Source of the DNA: Porodaedalea pini
Taxonomy: Eukaryota > Basidiomycota > Agaricomycetes > Hymenochaetales > Hymenochaetaceae
Direction: 5' to 3'
Assembly: GCA_002794775.1 (NCBI GenBank)
Contig: NBAY01000010.1
Span: forward strand, 186,001-250,000
DNA length: 64,000 nt
The translations under genes and the position numbers were made by a program. The notes beneath the pieces were generated by a model. That model did no database searches. It was not told the DNA's origin and saw only the letters and a program-made list of their open reading frames with translations. This document shows positions 1 through 12,286 of the stretch, in pieces (position 1 is the stretch's first letter; each line of letters starts with the position of its first letter).

Positions 1-3000
1 GCACTCGACACTCAAAGCGAAGGTATCGTGCAGGACGCACTTGACAAGGCTGCCGCGGGCCGCACGACGATCACGATTGCGCATCGACTTTCTACGATCA
101 AGAACGCGAATCAAATTTTTGTCATGGGCCAAGGCGTGGTTCTTGAGCACGGCACGCACAATGAGCTGCTTTCAGATCCAAATGGACAATACGCACGACT
201 TGTTCAAGCCCAGAAATTGCGCGAGACAGAGGAAAGGGTGGAGGATGAAGAGACCAGTGATTCTGCGGGGTCGCTAGAGGATACTGTTGCGGGTGACAAG
301 GAGTCGCGTCATAACTATGCTGAGGAGGCCCAGGAGGAAATCCCACTTGGACGCAAGGCGTCTGGCCGTTCCTTGGCCAGCGAACTCATTGAACAGAAGC
401 AGAAGCAAAAGGCATCGGAGGAGAAGGATTTCTCGCTTTTCTATATCTTCAGTCGGTTCGGTGCGATCCAGGGTGATGTATGGAAGAGCTACCTCATCGG
501 AATTTTCTTCGCTATCTGTGCGTGCCTGATTTCTCGCTATTACATCAGGATCCAATTAATTTTTCTTTAGTGACTGGCCTTGTCTACCCTGCGTTCGGTC
601 TCGTCTACGGTAAGTAATGATTTGGAGTGAAATTTTCATTTTGTATTAATTTTGCCTTCAGCTCTCGCTGTGACTGCCTTCCAGGATACCGGTGACAACA
701 AGGTACTTCGCCATAAGGGTGACCGCAACGCTCTCTGGTTTGTGTATATTTGCCTACTCGGTGCTGGTTTTAACGTGTTATATTCTGTTATTTCCAGGTT
801 CTTCCTTATCGCAGTTCTATCGTTTTTTTTCGTCGGCTTCCAGAATTACGAGTTTGCGGCGGCTGCAGCGAACCTAACCAACAAGTTAAGGTCTCTTAGT
901 TTCAAAGCGATTCTTCGTCAAGACAGTATGTATAATGTTTCTGTTTTCCGTGGAATCTTTGGTTCTAACGCAGAGATTGACAGTCGAATTCTTTGATCAG
1001 GATAAGAACAGTGTATGTTCTTCTGCTGGTGTTGTGATAAAAAGATTTAAGGCTTACTATGTTCTCACAGACGGGTTCTCTCACCGCAAGTCTAAGTGAT
1101 AATCCGCAAAAGGTCAATGGGCTCGCGGGAGTCACCCTCGGCGCGTGAGTTTTCTTTCATAAGTGCGACTTATCCACAAGTGGGACTAACAAAATGTTTT
1201 CCAGTATCGTACAGAGCTTGTCTACTGTTATTGGAGGATCTATCGTCGGCCTCGTATATCAGTGGAAGCTTGCTCTTGTTGGGATCGCGTGCATGCCGCT
1301 TCTGGTCTCTACCGGGTATATTCGCCTTGTCAGTTTGGATTTGATCCTTTCATAACTGTCTCACCCTGACCTTCTTCTTCCGTAGCGTGTTGTTGTCCTC
1401 AAAGACCAGAATAATAAGAAGGCGCACGAAGAGTCTGCTCAGATCGCTTGCGAGGCGGCTGGCTCAATTCGCACTGTGGCATCGTTGACCCGCGAGCAAG
1501 ATTGCCTAGACATATACAGCGAATCTCTCAGGGAGCCTCTGCGGCGCTCGAACGCCACCGCCTTATGGTCAAATCTCATCTTTGCCGTTTCGCAGGCCAT
1601 GACGATGTTTGTCATCGCGCTTGTATTCTGGTACGGCTCACAGGGCGTTAGCAAGTTCCAGTATGGCACGACAGCCTTCTTCGTCTGCTTATTCGTGCGT
1701 AGTATCTCTCTTAATGTTGGTATTTGTTGGATACTGAGATGGCTTTTCTTGTTAGAGTGTCACTTTCGGTGCGGTCCAGGCCGGAAACGTGTTTTCTTTC
1801 GTCCCAGACATATCGTCGGCAAAGGGTGCAGGCTCCGACATTCTTAGAATATTAGATTCGGTTCCGGAGATCGACGCTGAGTCGACTGAGGGTGCCGTAC
1901 TGAAAGACTCGCAGGGCCACATTCGTTTCGAGGGTGTGCACTTCCGTTACCCGACACGTCCGGGCGTGCGCGTGCTTCGTGACCTGAACCTCGAGGTTAA
2001 GCCTGGAACGTATATCGCCTTGGTCGGTGCATCGGGTTGCGGTAAGAGTACTACGTAAGCTCCTTCCTTGACTACTTTCCGGTCTGTTTTAACGATGCTT
2101 CTAGCATTCAACTTATCGAGCGCTTCTACGATCCCTTGGCTGGTACTGTCTCCGTGAGTCAGCTCATAAAATTTATCGTTTTTATTTGTCTTACGGTTTT
2201 CATCCGGTTAGCTCGACGGGCAGGATATTTCGAAGCTCAACATCCAAGAGTATCGAAAGCACATCGCGCTTGTTTCACAGGAGCCTGTGAGTCGCCATCT
2301 TCCGGTGATTTTGCAAATACAGATATATATATTTTTACGTGCATCGTAGACTCTGTATGCGGGTACGGTTCGCTTCAACGTATTGCTTGGAGCCATAAAG
2401 CCACACGACGAGGTCACTCAGGAAGAGATTGAAGCTGCATGCCGTGACGCAAATATCCTCGACTTCATTAACTCACTGCCTCAGTACGTTTTCAAAATTT
2501 CACCATATTCTCCAATATGCTTACAAGGTGCTTGCAGAGGCTTTGATACCAACGTCGGAGGCAAAGGTTCGCAACTGTCCGGTGGCCAAAAGCGTGAGTC
2601 CTGCTGACTTAGCTTTTCTCCCGAGTTCTGATGATTGGTTGGTACACAGAACGTATTGCCATTGCGCGAGCGTTGCTCCGCAACCCGAAAGTGCTCCTCC
2701 TGGATGAGGTACGGATTAGTATGACACATTCAAAGACCTCGGTGTCTCATCATCTTCTATTGTAGGCAACGTCTGCACTAGACTCGAATTCTGAAAAGGT
2801 CGTACAAGAGGCACTAGACAAGGCTGCCAAGGGCCGGACGACGATTGCGATCGCACATCGTTTATCTACCATTCAGAATGCGGACTGCATGTAAGTCATG
2901 TCTCCTGGACGCTTAATGACTGACCCTTATTGACCTTTACCAACAGTTATTTCATCAAAGAAGGGCGGGTGAGCGAATCCGGGACTCACGACGAACTCCT

Positions 3001-3058
3001 TGCTCTGAAGGGCGATTACTACGAATACGTACAGTTGCAGGCCCTTTCGAAGAAGTGA
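1..3058 (+). CDS. ABC transporter, ABCB/MDR (Ste6/Pmd1-like) type, 3' part
   Basis: This is the C-terminal part of a full-length ABCB multidrug exporter; the 5' end lies outside the window. The sequence opens in the D-loop and H-loop of the first nucleotide-binding domain (ALD then IAHRLSTI, about 1-110). A charged linker follows, then the second membrane domain (about 480-1,800) spread over several short exons, then the second ATPase domain. That domain has Walker [11 protein letters not shown] near 2,030-2,058 (an intron follows directly), signature LSGGQK near 2,575-2,595, Walker B LLLDE near 2,695-2,710, D-loop SALD near 2,775 and H-loop IAHRLSTI near 2,850. Stop TGA is at 3,056-3,058. 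Such proteins pump hydrophobic compounds or lipopeptides across the plasma membrane using ATP. All visible motifs are intact, so it should be functional. The substrate cannot be inferred. Confidence 0.93.
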
Positions 3059-3532
3059 TCTTATTTTTCTTCGTGATTCAAATCATGACTTCACGTTCGG
3101 CGTCGATGATGTTCATCTTTTTTGGAGCTTCATACCCCATGTCATTGATATTTCAGATCTTGAAAGCCTGTTTATTTGATTAGGGCTTACGCAGACTATT
3201 CCTTACACTCAGCTTAGTTTGCGATTCGTGACTTGACTTTCAATAACGTTGTAGACGTATTAGTAATGATTTTGGTGCTCAGGCCTGCAAGCTTAGGTGA
3301 ATACTCATAGACTTCCTTCTATTTAGTAGAAGCAAGGAGCTCTCTCCCTCCGTCTCTCTCATATCAGACTAGATACCTTGAGCTTTGAATATATCGAGGA
3401 GAACGCGTAACTATTTCTTGCTAGCAATAAAGTATTTAAAACTCCGCAAGGTCGCGACGCGATAAAGTCTCGTGTTATTCAGGGTGGGCCTCAGGCCACA
3501 AATCTCCTGATTTCGAAATTTACTACATAGAA
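3059..3532. other. Intergenic spacer
   Basis: Short AT-leaning spacer between the ABC transporter stop and the F-box start, both on the + strand. It should hold the 3' end of one transcript and the promoter of the next. I see no repeat or RNA gene in it. Confidence 0.6.
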
Positions 3533-5285
3533 ATGAACACCTTGCCTGCTGAGCTTTGGCTCAAGGTTTTCTCGTATCTTTCTCAAAAGGACCTAAAGCA
3601 GATTTGTCTTGTATCCAGAAGCTTTCACGAGCTTACTTCCGTCTTCCTCTTTATGTCCATTGACATTTTCATCGGCCGCTTTCCGTTACCCCACGAGCAG
3701 GAAGACAACATTGCTGTATGGCAGGACGAACAAGAAGAATCGGTGACGAAAGCCGCATTAAACAAGTTGACCAGATTGCATGGACGAGAGAAGCCTGACC
3801 TAGCGCCTCTGGTTGTCGATTTTCGCGTCGTCGTGTCGACTGACCATAAACTGGTGTTCGAAAGATGTACATAATGGGATTTTTTTTTCATGCAGGACCT
3901 GGAAGCTAATGAAGACTTTTCAGACCACATTCGTTCCGCTCTGAAGAAAGTGACTGGTTTGCGACGATTTGAATGGATTGGAAAACCATTGCCTCTGGAT
4001 ATTGCAGAGGAGTTGGCAGCTTCTTGTCCAAATATTAGCTCCTTATGCCTCTCCCAGTGAGCGTTGTCAGCAGTTTAGATATTGAAAAGTTATTAACTGT
4101 GCGCATATAGACTGGATAGTGTCTCAGCCGGAGCATTAGCTAGACTGTCCATGCTCAACGAGCTCCGTCTCATCGATCCAAACAAATCTTCTGCAGGAAT
4201 CGGCCTGGAATGCTGCCCAGATACCCAGAGTTTGAATGCATTGATCTCATCTAATGTTGGCTATTTGCGTAGCCTTTCTCTTAACGGAGAAGTTGCATGG
4301 GGCGCGAATCTTCTCCGAATCGCCGACAATTTAACGCACCTAGCTATCAGTAATGCGGGAGACTGCCAAGGACTTGATCTCTTTCTGAGGCACGGGGGGA
4401 ATTTGGAGTCGCTGACATTGTTGGACCTACGCACACTAGGTTTCTTGTCTGCAAACCTGGATGAACATGGCGTGCTGTTACTCCCGAAGTTGCGAGACCT
4501 GAAACTTCAGTTGGACCATCCGATTGTCGGCAGCGCCGCAGGTCGGAATCTACTAGAAGATGCTTATGTGCTTCAGAACTTCCTCAGCACGCACGATCAT
4601 TTAATGCGGTGCGATTTCTCTCTGTGGCCGAATGCACCGGGCTTCGTCAGCCCGTCGAGGGTCGTTGACCAAGATAACGGTAGCTGGTTCACTCGGGTAG
4701 CCTTTAGCGTATCTATTTTGCAATCCACAACTGCGGTTGGCCTCAGCTTCCCTCCAGCCAGTAGATCGTCTGCGCTAGATACAGAAGTGATGCTTCGTGA
4801 GCTGCTCGAGAGACTTTCGGAGTCTTGTACTAGCTTGCGGCTGAGTGGAGTAACGGACGTATCATTTGATATAGTTGTGAGTACCTTGTTCCTTGTTCAG
4901 TATCTCGTGAAACTGATGCTGAATGCCTCCAAATTAGCTATCTCATGTGAAGGTCGTTCGACCTCTCACATTCCTCAGCTTGTCAAACTCCAGATCCTTG
5001 GAATACTGCGAACCGAGATATTTGCTGCCTACCATCAGTGACCTTCTTGATAGATACCACATGGACAACCTGCAGACAGTCTGTCTCGGAAATGAGATTT
5101 TTGACGTTGACCGAGAACAAAAAGGCGACAAACGCGGCATCAAGTGGCCTGAGGAGAAAGTTAGACTTCGCAAGGAGTCGGATTTCTGCAGCACCGATGC
5201 ATATTGGTTGACGTCCTACCGCTCCATTTCGGAGCATTACGATTTTTCTCGACAGCCGATAGGAGAAATGGATAATATATGGTAA
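3533..5285 (+). CDS. F-box protein, probable SCF substrate adaptor with leucine-rich C-terminus
   Basis: The N-terminus is an F-box: LPAELWLKVFSYLSQKDLKQ starts at residue 4 and is followed by the usual CLVSRSFHEL. F-boxes bind Skp1 in SCF ubiquitin ligases. The rest (about 535 aa) has irregular leucine-rich stretches such as LRSLSLNGEV and LESLTLLDLR, typical of fungal F-box proteins of unknown target. Exons deduced by frame are 3,533-3,865, 3,896-4,056, 4,111-4,876 and 4,938-5,285. All junctions keep one frame, and stop TAA is at 5,283-5,285. The first intron is very short, 30 nt, or 42 nt if an upstream in-frame GT (3,854) is used. The target protein is unknown; such genes are expanded in Agaricomycetes. 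Confidence 0.85.
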
Positions 5286-5393
5286 ACACGGTGGCAGACG
5301 TATAATGATGCGCAGGTAAACTACTTGTACAATGCTGACAAAACATGCTGATGTGCAATACACGAGAGGGAATGCCGGGTATGAGAATATCCT

Positions 5394-7152
5394 TTATGAT
5401 GTCCAATTCTCCTCCAAGGAGTCAGTTACAAGTCGAATTGGATGTGCATGCTGCAACGTGACCAGAGGATTACGGGCTGGATCCGCAGGCTCGAGTTCCA
5501 GCACGATGAAGTCTTTGACGACGAGGCTCCCCGCTGCAAATCCGCCAGTTTGGATCTCCACAGGGTCTCTGACACGTACGGTGCCGTCCCAGTCCAGACT
5601 TTCAATCGGGTCCGCAATGGGATCAGTCCATCCGTGCACCCATGTGCCCCGCGAGTACGTACTTGACGAGCGCCGCATAGCAGAAGGACGAACGGCGGCC
5701 GGACGCAGGTGAGGATACGCGTGCGGCGGGCAGTGACCAGGCGGGCTGGGGGTGAGCTTCCCTTCCCCAAGAACACACGTGCGCCACGCCCGCTGTCCAC
5801 GCACCTCGACAATGACTTGTCGGAGGAGAAACACTCGTATCGGGTGGTGGACCTCTGGCTGTGCGCGGCCGAGACTTGCAGAAATACTGTTAAAGTTGTG
5901 CCGGATGGACGCGGTCAATGTCGAGGTGCTGCGAACGGAGGCGCCTGAGGGGACAATGCCGGCGGCGCCGAGAGAATTCGTGATAAATTGCTGGTGCAGG
6001 GTAGATTGTAATTGAGCAATGGCGGAAGTTCGTGAAAGTCTGCTGCAGGTAGGCGGATATGTTAAAGCGCGGAGCGAAGTAATGGGCGCAACAAGTTGGA
6101 CATGGAATGGGATCTCGTCAGATAAAGCGTAGATGCAAGTTGAAGGAATGAAGAGCTAAGTGTTTTTTTTTTTCTTCAGGAAGCCAGTTAAAGCATAAGA
6201 AGGAAGAAATCTCACCAAGCAGTGAATCGGCGCGAATCCAGAGTTATTGCGAGTGCGCATGGTCGCCAGCACCTGCAAGTGTTGTCAGACAGAAACCTAT
6301 TGGTGCATGAACGACTTTACCTGGCAAAACTCCTCTGGGGCTATTTTGAGTAAGGAGAAGAACGGGAAGTTGTTCTTGACGATGGTCCGAGGTGCACGGG
6401 TCCGAGGATAATATTTCATAGGCGTACTTAGACTAGATAAAAATAAAAATAAACGATTGAGTGGAAAATCAGACGATCTCGTTCTGCGCACACAAAAACT
6501 TTCTTCCAGAGCAGTTTTCTGACCCTCATGACGCGCACGGTGATAGTGTAGACTGTATTTGCGAAGAGCCCAGGGACACCAGGGAAAATAACCTGGTAAC
6601 TCGGTGGAAGCAGTCGTGTCCTTGCACCGTCGGTATACGAATTGGGCATGGGGACAAGGAATTCCAGAGAACGAGGGCATGTCTCTGCCTGCACGTTCTT
6701 CTGCCAGATGGTATGCACGACCTTGAAGAGATGTCTGTTCTTGTCCCCTCCTTCAGCAATGGACAACTTTAGCTGCCCTTCAAGCTAAGGCACGTCAGTA
6801 TCTCTTGTTATGAACAGTCATCGATGCTCACCTCCACCTGTACGTACTGTACGCTTTGAGGGCCCGCAATGTCAATCATACCACTGATGACGGAGTTTCG
6901 TCCAAAACTCGGTACGCTCGCGCCTTCGTCTTGGTGGCCGAGCTGCAACACAATGCCACCGGACTTGCCGCTGCTCGTCCTAAACGTGCTCGTCAACATG
7001 TGTGTCCGTTCACCATTACGTGCAGAAATGGCCAGGCGCTCTTCATCCTCTCGAGGCTGGTTCGAATATGATGGCGTGGCAGGAGATGGGCTGTATGACG
7101 GAGGTGTCACGGTAAAGACGACTTGGAGCGCACCGCCGTCTGCATGATCCAT
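5394..7152 (-). CDS. Arrestin-like protein (alpha-arrestin type beta-sandwich)
   Basis: The gene reads from ATG at 7,152 to TAA at 5,394. The N-terminal half has the arrestin-like pattern: VVFTVTPPSYSP, then SGMIDIAGPQSVQYVQVE, LEFLVPMP, LPPSY, then FPGVPGLFANTVYTITVRV. After introns come YYPRTRAPR and, in one long exon from about 6,160, DEIPFHVQLVAPITSLRA, RVFLLRQVIVEVRGQRAWR and a C-terminal VVKDFIVLELEP/LQHAHPIRLVTDS. Proteins of this shape usually link membrane cargo to ubiquitin ligases during endocytosis. I see no clear PY motif, so ligase recruitment is unproven. Exon 1 (7,152-6,832) ends in frame; later junctions near 6,785, 6,430, 6,320 and 6,210 are approximate. It is convergent with the F-box gene, with about 110 bp between stops. 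Confidence 0.8.
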
Positions 7153-7611
7153 GCCACAAACAAGGGTGAATAAGTGGCAAGCAAGTGGAGGTTATAAGAT
7201 AGGTTTCGTTGAGCCCATGTCATTGTCACGCGCTGTTCGTTCGTTCGCGAATCACTAGTTCTGCCGCTGACAGAAATCTGCCGACACGACCTACTGTATA
7301 TCTATTTTTGGCATTCCTCAGGCAAAGGCAGGACCTTGCTACTTAATCTCTAATCTAGCTTATACTAGTAAAACCATTTCTAACGGCGGGTCTCACTCTA
7401 TTCACTCGCATCCGAGACAGTAGCATAAAGAGCTGGCATTCAGTTAGCTCCTGAAAAGCTTTGTACAAGCAGAACTTAGCAAATGAGTCTTCCTATGCCG
7501 TTTATGCATACACCAGCCCTGGAGTTCCCGGCTTCGCCGGGAACTCCGCTGGCCATCAATCCGAGTTTTTAAAGCATTGCTTAATCTGAGTTTTTTTGGT
7601 TCTTTAGATTT
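7153..7611. other. Upstream region of the arrestin-like gene with a strong hairpin
   Basis: This stretch must hold the promoter of the minus-strand arrestin-like gene on its left side. Apart from the hairpin at 7,512-7,552, annotated separately, I see no gene or repeat. Confidence 0.5.
7512..7552. repeat. Near-perfect hairpin
   Basis: An 11-bp perfect stem (GGAGTTCCCGG at 7,521-7,531 with CCGGGAACTCC at 7,537-7,547) closes a 5-nt loop CTTCG. An outer CCAGC/GCTGG pair (7,512-7,516 and 7,548-7,552) extends it across a 4-nt bulge. It is GC-rich in an AT-rich setting and lies about 60 bp from a TIR element, so it may be a transposon end remnant. Confidence 0.6.
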
Positions 7612-7612
7612 A

Positions 7613-7907
7613 ATTACTGTGTTTTTCACAAATAATGACAGTCAGAAAACGAAAGGAATGTTTCACGGGTGGTCGCGGCTTCAAAGTGAGATCAGGTGAG
7701 GCCGTTGTTCCGACTATTCTGGCACCAATGGACCAATCACAGGCCTGGAAAGGCTGACCAACATAAATTGTAAATTGAGTTGACGTCAGAAACTCAATAA
7801 ATCTAGCCAAATATGGGTGTTGATCAGCAGTGCCAATCGCCACATGACTTTCCGAAACACTTTCATGATATTCACGGACTGTCATTAGTTGTGAAAAACA
7901 CAGTAAT
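7613..7907. mobile_element. Small TIR element (MITE), about 295 bp
   Basis: The two ends are inverted copies of about 30 bp: ATTACTGTGTTTTTCACAA at the left, followed by ATAATGACAGTC, and its near-exact reverse complement at 7,877-7,907. The interior has no credible coding sequence. I found no convincing target-site duplication, so the superfamily is open and the exact ends may be a few bases off. Confidence 0.6.
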
Positions 7908-9259
7908 GCAACTTCTTGCTCTAAAAGCTATACCTATTCAAAGTTCCTTTCTAGCCATCAGTCTAAGCTCTTAGAACAACGCTTCATCTTAGTTCACATG
8001 ATTCTTCAATTGCAAAACTATATATCTCACATACACATGCTTGAAAGCAATCTGAATTTTTATTGTATGACATTCTATTTACAACAAAACCTCACTAAGT
8101 ACAATATTGGTTGTTGAGAACTTGAAGATAGAATAAGTCTCCTTCAATAGAGAGACATAGTGCATAATACCTGCTTCTCATGTCTTCATTTAAAATAGAA
8201 AGGGTATTCTTTATACAATATAGATACTATCTTAGGACACTTTATATTATATTCATAAAAGGCTATAGGTATAGGCCTGCTAGAGTATTCTCACTACTTC
8301 TAACATGTTGCTAACTTCCTATATATCATGACTTGACTCTTATGTATTAAGTGTCTGACATTCCAAGATACAAACTCTGAAACACAACTATACAGCTGTA
8401 CCACAATTATGAGGGGTCCAAGTCTAAGACTCAGTGGCAGCCTCCAGACCTTTGCAGTCTGACACATTATGTTCAGTTCATGCCCTTTTCACATTCTCTA
8501 TACTGCCCAACTCATCCAAAGCTTATATGCACTTATACTGAGTTGTGCTATGTATACTCTGGCATGAGCCAGGCCAATGATTTACATATTCTGAGAGTAA
8601 TTCTCAATGGACTCCAATTGGTTGATTTTCTACTGAAATTTATTTTATAATACACATGAAGAAGATAGAAGAATATTTGTCTAATTGACTTATTTTTTTC
8701 AGCATTTTTCCTAACTTTTTTCATATGAGGAATGAGTTGTTTGAGCTCAGAGTATAAAATTGATTGAAGATGATTTGCATGCTGCTGCTTTGGAATTACC
8801 ACTTGTAGTCATCAAATTTTTGAGAGAAGAGCATGATTTAATTATAATGGTTTTCCCTGATTTTTTCGATTTTTTTCATATTTTTTATAATTTTTTTTTA
8901 TATGAGAAATGGGTTGATTGAGGCTACAGACCGGTCTGCTCACAGATGTGTGCACATGTGCAGACATCATGTGATGATCTGCATGTTGCTGCTTTGAGCC
9001 ATCAAATGTTTCAGAGCTGGCCAGAGCAGGAGCATGTGGGTGATGACTGAAGAAGGAAAAAGGAAGCATCAAACAATTCAAAGTCTGAATTTAGTCAGCT
9101 TGTGGCTATGTAAAAGCAGGGGGTTGCGTTTGTATATTAAGATAGTGGTGAATGTCAGTTTCTATACCCCTGGGTTATTATGGTGAGCCAGTCTTGTACC
9201 GAATTGCAACAGGAATAGTATTTTCTTATCATCTATAAAGTTCTGGCTGAACTGTGCTA
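7908..9259. other. AT-rich, gene-free stretch with a diverged local duplication
   Basis: There is no gene-like coding signal. Two diverged copies of a sequence unit occur near 8,650-8,810 and 8,850-9,010. Both contain a TTTTTTCATAT-type run, a TATGAG(A/G)AATG(G/A)GTTG core and a TGATTTGCATGCTGCTGCTTTG / TGATCTGCATGTTGCTGCTTTGA tract, in the same order. This is probably old repeat DNA. Confidence 0.5.
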
Positions 9260-9261
9260 TA

Positions 9262-10010
9262 CAGTCCCCTGACAAAAGGTTTTGCATCTGACTTTTCACA
9301 TGTAATCTTGAAAACTATGCTCTCAAACTTCAACCACTGCCCTCAAACATATTCAGGCATATGTTATACATTATAAGTAATGTACATACAATATTTGAAG
9401 GAGAAATATGAAGATTTGAGCTAGCAATGACCTATTCATTGTTTTCCCTTTTATGCTTACATGCATTGCCTAGGCCTTCAAAAAATCCCATAAATTTATA
9501 CTGAATAGATACTATATAGATATATATGCCTGCAAAGTTTTATATTGTAATTCCATTTTTTTGAATTTATATGAGCTAAAGAGTAATAAAAATTGCACTC
9601 AAGTTTGTATGTGTACTCGGGCCTCCCAGACTGAAATTTCAAGTTTTTTTTTGCTTCACTAAACTTGCATGCACCACTTCACTTTACAGAGAACTGTGAA
9701 AATTCTATAAATTCACAATGAGCATGTACCTTTCAAATCCACAGGACAGAATTTTTTCAGATCTCAAATTTATATGAGCCAAAGTGTGCTGAAAAAAAGC
9801 ATCATTTCTGTGCATATATCCAGACTCCTCAAAGTCTCATTCCCAGCTTAACTCTCAATGTAACTGCTTTGAATCTTGCACAGACATTACTTACCATGTA
9901 TAAAGTATGCCTGAAATGTTTTAAGGGCAGTGGTAAAAATTAGTAGTGCAATTTACAAAAAAAAAAAAACATAAAAATCAGCATGCACAAAGACTTTTGT
10001 CAAGGGACTG
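9262..10010 (+). mobile_element. 749-bp Tc1/mariner-like MITE, copy 1
   Basis: The element starts CAGTCCCCTGACAAAAG and ends with the inverse, CTTTTGTCAAGGGACTG. It is flanked on both sides by TA (9,260-9,261 and 10,011-10,012), the Tc1/mariner target duplication. The inverted repeats are long: a CCACTGCCCT...TTCAGGCATA block near 9,330-9,360 reappears inverted near 9,910-9,935, so similarity runs roughly 130-150 bp in from each end. No transposase is encoded. A second copy lies in the opposite orientation at 38,932-39,684. Confidence 0.85.
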
Positions 10011-10012
10011 TA

Positions 10013-10480
10013 GTGGTTTGAGTGCAGGAGGTGAAGAGTAAAAAGTGAAAGAAAAGAGAAAAGAGAAGCATAAAGAGTAGAGATGGGTATGACAAGTATG
10101 CAAAGCAAGGGATAAGGCTGGAAGTGTGAGGGTGACAAGTGTGAGAGCAGCATGATGCAGTAGGGTGAAAAGTGAAAGAAAAGAGCATTAAGAGTAGAAA
10201 TGAGTGTGACAAGTGTGAGAAAAAAGTACAAGACTGACACAATAAAGTAGTTTAAGTGCACAATGAAGGTAAAGAGTATAAATGAGTGTGACAAGTGTAC
10301 AAAGCAAAAGGTAAAGAGTAGAAGTGTGAGTGTGACAAGTGTGAAGGCAGCATGGTGCAATGGTTTGAGTGCAGGAGGCAAAGGATTAACAAAAAACTCA
10401 ACAAGCATCTTCTTGACATCTAGAGGCATATGCTGCCAGATCTCAGTGCTGTCAGGGATTTGTTGAACATAGTCGAGCCT
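10013..10480. repeat. Degenerate tandem repeats with tRNA(iMet)-like segments
   Basis: Purine-rich units built around GTGACAAGTGTGA recur here. At 10,346-10,390 this motif is followed by GGCAGCATGGTGCAATGG and TTTGAGTGCAGGAGGC, a decayed version of the sequence that starts the initiator tRNA gene at 23,384, which is preceded by the same GTGACAAGTGTGA unit. Shorter tRNA-like traces lie at 10,145-10,165 and 10,013-10,032. The repeat therefore seems related to the array beside the true tRNA gene. Confidence 0.6.
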
Positions 10481-11865
10481 TCTGCCAGCATGTACAAGTG
10501 CAGGTAGAGTGACCAATGAGTCATTAGAAGAGGAGGCAGCTTTCTCAATAGCCTTGTGATGTATAGCTGCTTTGTGGACAATAGAGATAATAGCTTTCCT
10601 GAACTCAATGGTCTTCTCTTCACACTTTGCACAGTGCTTGACTTGATAGATATTGTCATACTGGGAGCACTGCCTCAATGGCATGCATTGCACTAATTTC
10701 TGCTCTCGAGCTTTTGAGCATCCAAAAACTTTGTAAATTCAAGTCAGCTAAATGTAAAATATAACTCAAGGGGTGCATACTATCTGCTGCTTCTCAGGTC
10801 GCAATTTGCTCTGAATGTGTGTCTGTTTAATATACAGATGCTCAGTATCAAATTCATTACTCACAATCTTCTAGTCTTCCTCCTGAAAATACTCTCAGTC
10901 TGAGTCAGATGCAGACTCTCAGTCCTGATTATGAAGATGGTTAAATACATAGATAAGAGAGAATGTTATACCATACTCACCTCAGTCAGGCTGCTCCTGT
11001 TCCCACTTCCTGATGTGATACTGAAGTTTTCAGTTAGCTCTAAAATTTTCTCGAAGGGCTGCATGCCAGAGTTCATAAGTTTAAAGACAGAATGAAATTG
11101 AGCGAGCAACATACCTCCAGAGACTCAATCCTCATTCTCCCCTTTCTCTTCTAAACCATGAGAGTCCTCTCCTTGTCACTGCTCATATCAATGATCTGTT
11201 ATTTTGACAATATTTTAGTGAGACATCAAAGGAGTACATTCCGTGTTGCACATGGAAACCAATTTGGTTTTCATGCAGAATGAACATAGACAGGATACTA
11301 TTGTAGCCCACTGTTGTTCATGCCCAAGAGCAAGCACTAAGCTGGTTCATTTGGGACTTTTGCTCTTGTATCTTGCAGGCACTTACAAGTGTCAGATTTT
11401 GAGGAATCTGAGCAGACATTGTTTGATCAAGACTGTAGGACTAAGAGTAATGTGACACACCTCTTTAGACTTCCTCAGCTTTCCAGTCAAAACTTTGTCA
11501 TTGTCATCATCATCAAGCATGAGACTGACTGTGTTGGTGATATTCTGTTCAAAATAGTTAGCTTTTGTGGCATCAGCCATGGGGATCGACTAACCTTCCT
11601 GGGAGAACACAGTTGAGGTGTGTTGAGTTTCTTGAAGAAAGATGAGAGCTTGGTCTGGTGGGCAGTTTTTGGAAAGTTGGGAAGTAGATGCACATCCTCA
11701 GGGTCAGCCTGGAACAAAACTAATTTCAGAGACATTCACCAGAGCAAGAGATGCAGCAGAGAGAAATGCAGCAGTTTCAAGCAAATTGGCTGAGCTCACC
11801 TTTCATTTGCAATCCGACATTGCACTGCTGAGAGTCATGTGTGAATATGATAAGTGAGACACAAG
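10481..11865. other. Unassigned stretch with short open frames, no recognised gene
   Basis: A minus-strand open frame running from 10,693 towards 10,420 has a protein-like composition (Cys pair HCAKCEE, many charged residues). Another lies near 11,735-11,487 (motif SSFFKKLNTPQ). Neither has a recognised family or a clear exon structure. They may be remnants of a repeat-borne or dead gene. I do not call a product. Confidence 0.35.
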
Positions 11866-12286
11866 TTAGGTGAGAGTTCAGGAGATACTCAAACTGGGCA
11901 GGCCTCAGCTGACTATTGTCTGGGACATGCTATACTCAAGCAGGGACTCAGGACACGCTGTACTCAGGCTAGGTCATCACAGAGGTAAAAGGATTAATAC
12001 AGTATAAACTAATACAGGAGGAACAAGTCTCACCTAGATCATCGCAGAGGTAAGAGGAAAAGCAGAACAAGGAGTTCATGTGATTCCTAGTCCCTTTTAT
12101 AGTGATGACCATGGGACTATATTATCTAAGATTACATAAATGAGCAGAATAGAACAAATGAAGTCATGTGTAAGGGAGTGTGAGAAATGATTGGAGAGAT
12201 GATTAAATATAATGGAAATGGAGTGGTTAAAAGAAGGAAGTGGTAAAAAGGAGAAATAAAAGAAAACGTGAAAGTTCGAGTCTGTT
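11866..12286 (-). repeat. Degenerate solo LTR of the same Gypsy family
   Basis: The sequence follows the LTRs at 12,957-13,379 and 21,115-21,525 along its whole length, in minus orientation. It shares the ACTCAAGCAGGGACTC-type block, two CCTAG(A/G)TC(A/G)TCGC-type blocks and the terminal GAGTTCAGGAG region. It is clearly more diverged, and both termini have changed. No internal coding region adjoins it, so it reads as a solo LTR. Edges are good to a few bases. Confidence 0.75.
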
